Shown here in pieces: positions 7,869 through 14,607 of a stretch of 15,658 nt of DNA. The position numbers were made by a program, and so were the translations under genes. The notes beneath the pieces are model-generated. The model was not told the DNA's origin and ran no database searches. It saw only the letters and a list, made by a program, of their open reading frames with translations. Positions within the stretch are counted from its first letter, which is position 1; each line of letters starts with the position of its first letter. Source of the DNA: Isohypsibius dastychi (Eukaryota; Tardigrada; Eutardigrada; Parachela; Isohypsibiidae); contig JAQIWT010000731.1 in the NCBI GenBank assembly GCA_034696485.1, positions 1 through 15,658 on the forward strand, in the 5' to 3' direction.

Positions 7869-8345
7869 GTTTCTCATGGTTCTTGGAGGTCGCTGCAGCT
7901 CCTGCCTTCTCCCTCAATCTGGAAGACCTACGAGGGCCTGGTTTTTCATCCCTCACCGTTTTCGGTTCTTCTGGCTGAGCCGGCAGATTCTTCAAGATAT
8001 GATCCAGTTCTGGGGACTTGCTCCCAGATTTCGCAATAATTTTACGTTTATCAAACTCACCAGCAAACTTTGTTGGTCGCTTTCGTCTGGCTGAAATTGC
8101 TGGATGATCCTTAGGAAGTACGGGTTTTTCCGGTTCTGGCACAATCGGATAATAATCAACCTCTTTATCCGAAACAAGATTTTCCAAATCGGGAGAATTA
8201 TTCTCAGAAACTTTCGCTTTGTCGACTGAGCTCGATTCGGTTGGCTTTCCCCCCAACATTGCTCTCAGCCTATCCTGGTCCGCTTCCGCTTGAGCGCGCG
8301 TAGTGGGGGGTTCGAACTTGTGCTTGCAATCTCCCATTGAGGGAT
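7828..8345 (-). CDS. C-terminal tail of the Pol polyprotein
   Basis: About 170 residues that follow the integrase GPY/F region after a one-base frame change at the run of five G's near 8345 (minus strand). The tail is polar and probably disordered: SSSVDKAKVSENNSPD, a Pro/Glu stretch (VPEPEKPVLPKDHP), then basic clusters ARRKRPTKF and RRSSRLREK. Basic tails after integrase are common in gypsy-type elements and can help bind DNA or enter the nucleus; that is inference here. No chromodomain is visible. The ATG at 8337 is in frame but is probably not the true start, because coding sense continues from the integrase on the right. Confidence 0.55.
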
Positions 8346-8651
8346 CCCCCTTATGTAAGGCTTGAGTTGCGATACGTGCACACGCTTTATTATTCCCGCA
8401 CGTCCGTCTTCATAACGGACGTTATAATTGTTACCGGACGTTGTTTTCACTATTTTGAATGGTCCCGTCCATTTACTGGAAAATCCTGGATTCGTACCAG
8501 GGAGATGAGTGTTCCGCAGAATCAAAACCTCGTCTTCTTCTTTATAGAATTCGTTAAGATGCTCTGCGTTGAAACGGTCCCGAGATTTTTCATAGGCAGC
8601 TTCCGTTCTTGCTCCCAAAATCTCGTTGTTTCGATGCATTTGTTCCCGTAA
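8346..8651 (-). pseudogene. Integrase C-terminal domain with GPY/F-type module
   Basis: This is in the same frame as the integrase core but separated from it by a TAA at 8652-8654. It carries EEDEVLILRNTHLP, then WTGPFKIVK and a stretch ending VHVSQLKPYI. This is the small beta domain with the GPY/F motif found at the C-terminus of Ty3/gypsy and retroviral-type integrases, which helps with DNA binding and multimer formation. The frame runs on to 8265 in a less sensible reading; coding sense shifts to the tail frame near 8345. Confidence 0.72.
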
Positions 8652-10064
8652 TTACTGGACATACATGTCCATGTCATCCACATTATCACCATCTTCATCG
8701 ATGTGACCCTGCCATGTATCGGCTGACCGCACCGGCTCTTGACCATAATTTATCATAAATGGCGAGAAACCGGTAGTATTATTCCGCTTCATATTGTGGT
8801 GGACAGCCACCCAATAAACATGCTCGTTCCAATCCAATTGGTCAGGCCTAACCTGGTGTGGAATATATTGTTTCACCTCGCGCATGTATCTGTCGACCTG
8901 CCCATTGGCGATCGGGTGATAAATTGTCGTTCTGACGTGCTTAATGCCTAGCATCAAAAACGTTTGCGCTACAACCTCCGCGGTAAAATTCTTACCATTA
9001 TCGGTTGTAATTATTTTCGGGACTCCATACTGCCTTATTATTTTTCGAATGATGAAATCTGCGGTAGCAATAGCCGTATTTTCCCTTATGATTTTAATAG
9101 CCATCGTTTTTGAGAACGGGTCGATTGCCACTATAATCCATTTATGACCCCCTGAGGAAGGTTTGAATGGACCTGCACAATCAATGTGCCATCGTTCGAA
9201 TTTTTGGGTCGCCACTGTTGGTTTTCCCATTTTACCACTTGGTAGTTGTGAAGGCATTTTCCTTCTTTGGCAATCGTCACACGATTGAACATAGCGAACT
9301 ACATCATTCACCATGGTTTGCCACCAAAATCTCTGACGCAAAAATATTGCAGTTTGGCTTATCCCTTGATGACCCGACTCTTTGGAATCATACATTTCGT
9401 GCAGGATAATTTTTCTCATTGCAGACGGAACGACCGTTACTAAACAGACATGATCTTGTTCACGCCGCATTCGGCACAAAATTTTATTTTTCATTTGAAA
9501 ATTCTTTGCCTTTGCGCGATCAACTTCGGTGACCTCGCGACCTAGGTCCTTTCCTTCCAGCACAAAAATCATTGTCTTACAAAATTTATCATCCAGCTGA
9601 GCTTCCCTCCAACCAGCATAATTCGAATCCTTATCCGAAAATATATAAATCGATTTCTCGGATTGGTCAATTCCAGCTGCCACTGGAATTCCTTCCGGTT
9701 TAAGTGGGATTTCGTATGGTTTCCGCTTTTCCTGATATATGTAGCTTTTCTTAACCGGCTTACATTTTGGTTCGCGTTCCGCTTGCAGCTTATCTGCATA
9801 ATCATTATCGCCCTTTGCAAGCGTTTCAATTTCATCTTCCTCGTTCTCTTCGTCGAGGTATTCTTCCGGCAAAATAGCATCGATTGATTTCGCCAATTTT
9901 TTTATGCAGTTTCGAACCCAAGCGCCTTTTTTCTTGGGTGCTTTGACTTGTTCTTTGTAAGAAAGCGAAGCCATTTCCTCCATGTATTCGGTACATCCCA
10001 CCCTGGCATCGATTATACCAAATTCTTCTCGAATTTCATCATTTACTCTGACTTGAGCCATCAT
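8652..10064 (-). CDS. Integrase core with long N-terminal spacer
   Basis: 470 codons from an ATG at 10064 to a TAA. The ATG is only the first Met of this open block; the polyprotein comes in from the right. Residues 1-150 are a charged spacer with an acidic patch (EENEEDEIE). The zinc finger has His222, His232, Cys262 and Cys265 (CDDC). The catalytic core has Asp295 (HIDCAG) and Asp355 (TTDNG); the third acidic position, 35 residues later, is Asp391 in NGQVDRYMRE, where the family normally has Glu. Integrase joins the element's cDNA to host DNA in the nucleus. The spacing is the classic D-D-35. The C-terminal part with the GPY/F motif follows after the TAA. The Glu-to-Asp change could weaken catalysis. 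Confidence 0.85.
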   Translation of the reverse strand: MMAQVRVNDEIREEFGIIDARVGCTEYMEEMASLSYKEQVKAPKKKGAWVRNCIKKLAKSIDAILPEEYLDEENEEDEIETLAKGDNDYADKLQAEREPKCKPVKKSYIYQEKRKPYEIPLKPEGIPVAAGIDQSEKSIYIFSDKDSNYAGWREAQLDDKFCKTMIFVLEGKDLGREVTEVDRAKAKNFQMKNKILCRMRREQDHVCLVTVVPSAMRKIILHEMYDSKESGHQGISQTAIFLRQRFWWQTMVNDVVRYVQSCDDCQRRKMPSQLPSGKMGKPTVATQKFERWHIDCAGPFKPSSGGHKWIIVAIDPFSKTMAIKIIRENTAIATADFIIRKIIRQYGVPKIITTDNGKNFTAEVVAQTFLMLGIKHVRTTIYHPIANGQVDRYMREVKQYIPHQVRPDQLDWNEHVYWVAVHHNMKRNNTTGFSPFMINYGQEPVRSADTWQGHIDEDGDNVDDMDMYVQ

Positions 10065-10260
10065 ATTAATGAAATCCTAAAGTAGCATTTTATATTGTTT
10101 TTCAACAAATAATGCCGCCTCATTGGGCGTCACTTGACCATCGCCCGCCATTACCCAATTCTCTCGCCAATTATTCGGCTCGAAGGCATACAATTTTGTA
10201 TCAAAACCTTCCGGTGCCATCGCCTGGTTTAACAGCCATTTGATTTCTGATTGATTTTTT
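10065..10260 (-). pseudogene. Spacer between RNase H and integrase, broken
   Basis: After the RNase H frame stops at 10229, coding sense continues in another frame: EIKWLLNQAMAPEGFDTKL, then FEPNNWRENW and DGQVTPNEAALF, until a TAG at 10077-10079. The integrase block follows in the same frame five codons later. The frame change falls in an A-rich, repetitive stretch (about 10235-10275), where slippage or sequencing error is likely. Confidence 0.5.
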
Positions 10261-11209
10261 GATTTGATTTCGTATCTTCTTCACCCATCGGGAGCGGTTC
10301 GTCTACGGCCATTCTTGAAAGACCGTCAGCGTCCAAATTGAGATGACCCGGCTTATGCACCGTTTCAAAATTGAATTGATCAAGAAAAATTTGCCAACGC
10401 GCTTGACGGATACCCGGGCGTTTCATATTTTCCAACGACGTAAGACTTTGTTGATCCGTAATCACGGTAAATTTTTGCTCCCACGGTATTGCTTCCAGAT
10501 AAGTGCGAAACGTTTGCAAGGCATATACTACCGCCCATAATTCCAGTTCTGGAATAGACCATGTAGTTGCCTGTGCGGCATTCAATTTTCTGGAAGTAAA
10601 TGCAACCGGTCTCCAGTCTTCTGGATTTCGTTGCACTAAAACCGCTCCGATACCTTTGCGTGAGCTATCGCATCTGACCTCCGTTTGCAACGTAGGATCG
10701 AATCTCGCAAGGACTTGGTTCTCTCCTTGCGTTGTCATCAATTCTTTGAGCTTATCAAAAGCTTCTCGCTGCTCTTTACCCCACGTGAATGATTTCGGAC
10801 CCCGATTAAGGTCCGTCAATGGTGCGGCAATTTTCGCGTATCCCGGAATGAACTTCCGGTAGTAGGTTGTAACACCTACAAACATCTGCACCTCCTTCAG
10901 GCTTGTAGGCACCGCAAATTCTTTCACCGCCTTGACCTTTAGAGGGTCCATTCGCATTCCATCTTTGTCGACAATATGGCCGAGAAATGCGATCTCACGC
11001 TGGGCAAAAATACATTTTCCCAATTTAATTGTTAGCCGCGCCTCTCTCAAGCGTTCAAGAACATGCACCAACCGCACCATCATTTCATCAAATGTTTCAC
11101 CGAAGATCAAAATATCATCGATGTAACACATACATTCTTTCCACTTAAGGTCACTCAAAACGATGTCCATTAGTCTTTGGAAAGTGGCTGGTCCACCACT
11201 TAACCCGAA
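10229..11209 (-). CDS. Reverse transcriptase palm/thumb and RNase H
   Basis: After the in-frame TAA at 11213 the frame resumes with PFGLSGGPATFQRLM, the usual RT sequence at this point. Numbering from the Met at 11170: the catalytic box YIDD is residues 16-19, followed by ILIFG; LGHIVDKDGM lies near 63 and the thumb region YYRKFIPGYAKIAAPLTDL near 103-121. RNase H follows with likely catalytic Asp168 (CDSS), Glu208 (PELE), Asp239 (TDQQSL) and Asp282 (DADGLSR). RT copies element RNA into DNA and RNase H removes the RNA strand. Key residues are all present, so this half looks well preserved. The order RT-RNase H before integrase supports Ty3/gypsy. Confidence 0.88.
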   Translation of the reverse strand, partial: FGLSGGPATFQRLMDIVLSDLKWKECMCYIDDILIFGETFDEMMVRLVHVLERLREARLTIKLGKCIFAQREIAFLGHIVDKDGMRMDPLKVKAVKEFAVPTSLKEVQMFVGVTTYYRKFIPGYAKIAAPLTDLNRGPKSFTWGKEQREAFDKLKELMTTQGENQVLARFDPTLQTEVRCDSSRKGIGAVLVQRNPEDWRPVAFTSRKLNAAQATTWSIPELELWAVVYALQTFRTYLEAIPWEQKFTVITDQQSLTSLENMKRPGIRQARWQIFLDQFNFETVHKPGHLNLDADGLSRMAVDEPLPMGEEDTKSNQKINQKSNGC

Positions 11210-11212
11210 CGG

Positions 11213-11878
11213 TTATCTTACGAATTCGTGAAGACCCATTGGCGTTGTAATGGCCGTTTTTTGGACATCCTCTTTTTTGATGTGGATTTGATTGAATCCT
11301 TGGTTCAAATCCGAACTTGTGAACCAACTTGCTTTTCCCAAAGCATCCAGAATTTGATCAATTCTAGGGAGTGGGTACACGTCCGCCTCAGTCACTGAGT
11401 TTAACTTGCGATGGTCACATACAATACGGATCGAACCATCTTTTTTGGAAACAAAAGAAACTGGGGAAGACCACGGAGATCTAGATTTCTGGAGCACTCC
11501 GATTTCGAGTAGCTCTTTAATTATTTCCTCGCACAAACGCATCTTCTCATGCGACATCGGTCTTGGCGCCGTAGTAACTGGATGTCCGATTGTTCTGATC
11601 GGATGATCTAATAATGTGCAGTTACCAATTGGATTTTCCTTAGTTGGAAATAATTCCGGAAATTTGTTCAACAAGTCAACCAGGGCATCTTGCTCACTCG
11701 GCTTTAATGTCCGCGGCATTTTTAATTCCTTGCCGTTGATGGTGACCTTTCCGTCATCTGTCTTCGATATAACAAGCGGCTCCGGCTTGAGCCATCCTTC
11801 TGAATCTTTCGTTGCAACAAATTTCTCGAATTTCGAAATCTCAGTTGGAGTGAGGGGTTTTCTCGTTGGATTTACCAT
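11213..11878 (-). CDS. Reverse transcriptase fingers and palm N-terminal half
   Basis: 221 codons ending in a TAA exactly where the family reads R-M-P-F-G-L; the stop takes the place of the Met. Numbering from the ATG at 11878: GVLQKSRSPWSSPVSFVSKK at 127-146, IRIVCDHRKLN at 150-160, YPLPRIDQIL near 168-178, and the first catalytic Asp190 in FTSSDLNQGFNQI. The start at 11878 overlaps the previous block by 38 bases in another frame, so it is probably not a real start but the other side of a frame change. The sequence is clearly gypsy-type RT. As written the enzyme would be cut before its YIDD box. Confidence 0.87.
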   Translation of the reverse strand: MVNPTRKPLTPTEISKFEKFVATKDSEGWLKPEPLVISKTDDGKVTINGKELKMPRTLKPSEQDALVDLLNKFPELFPTKENPIGNCTLLDHPIRTIGHPVTTAPRPMSHEKMRLCEEIIKELLEIGVLQKSRSPWSSPVSFVSKKDGSIRIVCDHRKLNSVTEADVYPLPRIDQILDALGKASWFTSSDLNQGFNQIHIKKEDVQKTAITTPMGLHEFVR

Positions 11879-12515
11879 AAGTGAATCTCTCCAAATTCTT
11901 CATATCCAACTGAGCCTGCAATTCCGGTGTATTGTCTGGCCGCATCGTTTTGCATTCCAGTTTCCTCTCTTCCAACAAGGTTATGCATGTTTCGCACTGG
12001 CAGATTTCAGCCTCCCTTTCGTATTCCTCGAGCAATTGATTGAGATAATCTATCTCATCTGCATCGGAGAAAATTTCGGCTCCACCTATACGGTCATTTC
12101 GCCCAACATAAATTCGATAGGTATTTCTATTTTGTACCCGCAATAAAGCGCATCCGCTCTTAAAGGCGATTATCGACTCGTGGAAGTAGATACCCTTTCT
12201 TTTCATACGCTCTGTTTTTCTAACAAGGAGTTCGCCAGTGAACGTTGTCATCCGGTAATCCAAAACCACCAGGATCGTCCTCGATTGCTCTGGACCGATG
12301 GATGTATTATCACCGAAAAGCAAATCAACATTTGATTTAGCCAAAATTCCGTTTTCAGTCCAGCATAGACTTTTATCATATTTAGTGACTCCCTTGTCAC
12401 CTACGTAGTGGAGCAACTTTGCTTCTTCGAATTTATCCCGCTTGTCTTTAAGACAGCGATCGTAATATTTTTCGGCGATTTTTCGACATTCTGGTGTGAT
12501 TTTATCGGTGCCAGA
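11841..12515 (-). CDS. Pre-RT beta domain of Pol
   Basis: An open block of about 225 codons between the SH3-like segment and RT. It begins with a helical charged part (PECRKIAEKYYDRCLKDKRD). The middle fits the beta-rich domain found just before RT in many gypsy elements: VVLDYRMTTFTGELLV, then KGIYFHESIIAF and RVQNRNTYRIYVGRNDRIGG, a pattern of strands with Asn and a closing Gly-rich turn. The end carries an acidic helix (EIDYLNQLLEEYEREAE) and CQCETC, which might bind metal. The function of this domain in the family is not well defined. Frame changes separate it from both neighbours (near 12510 and 11860). Confidence 0.6.
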   Translation of the reverse strand, partial: SGTDKITPECRKIAEKYYDRCLKDKRDKFEEAKLLHYVGDKGVTKYDKSLCWTENGILAKSNVDLLFGDNTSIGPEQSRTILVVLDYRMTTFTGELLVRKTERMKRKGIYFHESIIAFKSGCALLRVQNRNTYRIYVGRNDRIGGAEIFSDADEIDYLNQLLEEYEREAEICQCETCITLLEERKLECKTMRPDNTPELQAQLDMKNLERFTYGKSNEKTPHSN

Positions 12516-12690
12516 AAACTTGTAGGTATCCAACCTTCTTTGTTGAAACTGAGGACCTTAGTCCATCCTTCACTTTCCCCAGTACCTTCAGCGACTGTGA
12601 CTATCAAAGGGTCACCTCTATTTGCTTGCATTCCCGGAGCATCTCTGCCATAGAGATCCCAAACAGTCGTCAATATGCGACCTTTTGAAA
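12503..12690 (-). CDS. SH3-like domain in the Pol polyprotein
   Basis: The block reads TTVWDLYGRDAPG, then RGDPLIVTVAEG, then EGWTKVLSF and KEGWIPTSFLAPI. This follows the SH3 order: an ALYDY-like start, an acidic/hydrophobic strand, the conserved Trp, then Gly-x-Ile-Pro-x-x-Phe/Tyr. SH3 domains bind proline-rich peptides. It sits between protease and RT, in a different frame from both neighbours, so lesions flank it at about 12695 and 12510. The reading upstream on the other side of the first lesion is KFNWEKKKLYS and NPAPAFEDR (about 12770-12700), which joins it to the protease block. The gag part contains Pro-rich stretches that could be partners; that is speculation. The call rests on motif reading, not on a profile search. 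Confidence 0.6.
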
Positions 12691-12763
12691 TTACCCACGG
12701 TCCTCAAATGCTGGTGCCGGATTTGTTTTTGATTTCAGGGAGTATAATTTCTTCTTCTCCCAA

Positions 12764-13838
12764 TTAAATTTTTCTTCGCGGAATTGTTGGTTGATTTTCT
12801 CGATCAATTAACCCTCCCCAAGCCGCGATTACTTGTTCCATGTAAAGGTCATCCATCTTGGAATCCAACACCATTGAATCGATAAACTTTTCTCGCCTAC
12901 GGTCACTTGGCTCATCAACCAAGTCGCTCCTTGGTAGAATTTTTTCACATACATGGATATTGTCATCCAAGAATTTTTCGTTGACTTGGTCACCCAAATC
13001 TTCGTTCTCGTCCACCAGGTCTTCATCTTTGTAGACCTCCCGGATTCCCGTTTCCCAAACCTTGCGGTTTTTCTGGACTACATACGTCTTATTTTGCCGT
13101 TTGGCCGCAGGGTCACCCAGCATACTGGCAACCGACGTTCTGACCCTTCCGGTTGTCGGGCAGGCTTGAGATATAATCACCTCACGTTTATTAAAATGGA
13201 ACCGTATGTCCTTATCCATAAGAAAATCTATCCTTATGAAAATCAAGTCCGTTCTCTTTTTGTTCTCAATCCAGAATCGGTGGTTATACACTAAGCCGTT
13301 TATGCCAAGGGTGACCCTTGTTACCAGCATCGATAACTCCCGAGATTCGCCAAAGCAAGAATTTGTTCTCCAAATTCCATATTCAGGAGACAATTTCTCC
13401 ATATCAAACATATGCTCTTTAGCAAAATTTATTGGTATAGTTGACAGGGTAGCCCCCGTGTTGAAAATAGCTTTTGTTGCTATACCATTTATAACAACAT
13501 CAAAAATCATTGCTCCGATAAATGCTCGATTAATTAAAGGCTCAAGAGCCTTCTCTACCCTGGCCGGTATCTCTTTCACGTTTGGGTAATTACGAGATAT
13601 TTCCTCTCCCGTATGGTAAAAAATGTGAGGGCTTGCCTGAGGATTTGATATTTCTTTTGAAAAGCAGAACAACCTTCTTTTTTTACTATCATAAGGCAGA
13701 CCTGCCCTGAGATCGTATTCTTTCTCAAAAGAAGTTCGTTCAATATGTTTTACTGACGCCCATTTGTCGGTCAGACAATCGTAACGAACACCATATTTCG
13801 CTAAAAAATCCAAGCCAATCATGACATTATTCTCCTCA
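12764..13838 (-). CDS. Protease-like domain 2 plus end of protease-like domain 1
   Basis: The first residues, NNVMIGLDFLAKYGV, are the C-terminal strand of a retropepsin (the family's I-G-x-D-F-L) and belong to the domain on the right. A second complete protease-like domain follows, numbered from the Met at 13822: INGIATKAIFNTGATLSTIP at 111-130 holds the active-site position, and DLIFIRIDFL at 192-201 is its own closing motif. The catalytic Asp of the D-T-G triplet is replaced by Asn121. The rest is an acidic, Lys-rich linker (DEDLVDENEDLGDQVNEK). Retropepsins are dimers that cut Gag-Pol. The Asn would be expected to abolish activity. The frame ends at a TAA at 12764, after a frame change near 12770. 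Confidence 0.7.
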
Positions 13839-14151
13839 ATTGGGTAACATGGAAAACGAATTTATCTGGAGTTCCATAAACACCGTTGTGTTTAAATGGT
13901 AAGATCATTTCCGGCTCGGCGAACTCCAGTTCGACATCTTTCAAATTTCCATGGCAGTCAATATACCGGACAATTTCTGGAGGGCTCGTTTTCCATGTGG
14001 CGATTCCATACTCGGTCGCCATCTTCTTTGGAATGATCGACACTGCTGACGAGGTCACTACTTTAAGCCTCACGCAACGATTATTCAGGGCTGACTCCCA
14101 ATAACAATATTTCTTGTAACTGACCATCTTTGGTGCAGCCGGCAACGCCTG
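13819..14151 (-). pseudogene. Protease-like domain 1, active-site Asp missing
   Basis: This follows directly after a TAG at 14152-14154 in the same frame. RCVRLKVVTSSAVSIIPKKM has the shape of the retropepsin active-site strand and helix, but where the family has Asp-Thr/Ser-Gly it shows VTSS, with no Asp. A plausible flap segment (ILPFKHNGVYGTPDKFVFHV) follows. The closing I-G-L-D-F-L lies in the next frame, so a frame change falls near 13843. As a domain it is recognisable but inactive. With domain 2 it makes an unusual tandem pair. Confidence 0.6.
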
Positions 14152-14600
14152 CTAATGGAATGAGCGCATCTCATCTGGCTCCTCCAGAAATTCGTCGCCC
14201 TCGTCGATCGCCTCAAGGCCCGAATCAACCTGCAAGATTTGTACTCTTTTAAACAAATCTTTTTTATCACGCTCTTCTGTCCAATCAATGGACATTTGTT
14301 CGTAGTATAAACTTAGCTCCACAGCTGGATCTATTGTAACTAACTTGCAATTAGTTACTTTATCAATTACTTGTTTCTTATCTTCAAATTCACTTGAACT
14401 TTCAATTTTGAATTTTTGAAAGAATTTTTTCTTTTCCGGCACCTCAGTGGTTGGCTCCACCAAATCCTCCTGATTATTCAAAACCTCTTCACCGCACTTA
14501 ACCTCATCCAAACCCTTATCCGACACCAAGCACTTGCTCTTATCCGGATCTTCGGGAGTGACCTTTGCATCAGAGATTTCCCGGGTCCCTGATGCTAGGC
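14152..14600 (-). CDS. Transframe linker between Gag and protease
   Basis: Entered by -1 frameshifting at 14601-14607, this frame begins KRLASGTREI and runs to the TAG at 14152. It is polar, rich in Glu, Lys and Ser (PTTEVPEKKKFFQKFKIESS; EEPDEMRSF), and has no catalytic motif. Linkers of this kind sit upstream of protease in many retroelements. It has no good ATG of its own at the left edge of the gag overlap, which supports translation by frameshift rather than by initiation. The TAG is followed by CAG; a readthrough stop is possible but the context is not one I recognise with confidence. Confidence 0.62.
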
Positions 14601-14607
14601 GTTTTTT
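14553..14607 (-). promoter_or_regulatory. Programmed -1 ribosomal frameshift signal
   Basis: On the minus strand the gag frame reads TTA AAA AAC GCC TAG. The heptamer A AAA AAC (14601-14607) is a canonical -1 slippery site, in the right phase, one codon before the gag stop. After a 5-nt spacer comes a 10-bp stem: GCATCAGGGA (14586-14595) with TCTCTGATGC (14567-14576), containing one G-U pair, around a 9-nt loop. Loop bases CGGGA can pair with TCCCG at 14553-14557 to make a pseudoknot. The -1 frame is open into the protease linker. Confidence 0.85.

Noticed and set aside
11302-11312. tRNA B-box-like ggttcaaatcc
   Set aside because: It lies inside the RT coding region; no A box or cloverleaf can be drawn around it.
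11841-11878. Programmed frameshift at the block overlap before RT
   Set aside because: No slippery heptamer in the right phase in the overlap; a simple lesion is likelier.
6443-14154. TAA/TAG read as Gln (altered genetic code)
   Set aside because: The RT stop stands where the family has Met, frame changes also occur, and TGA appears in the RRM gene. Ordinary decay explains it better.
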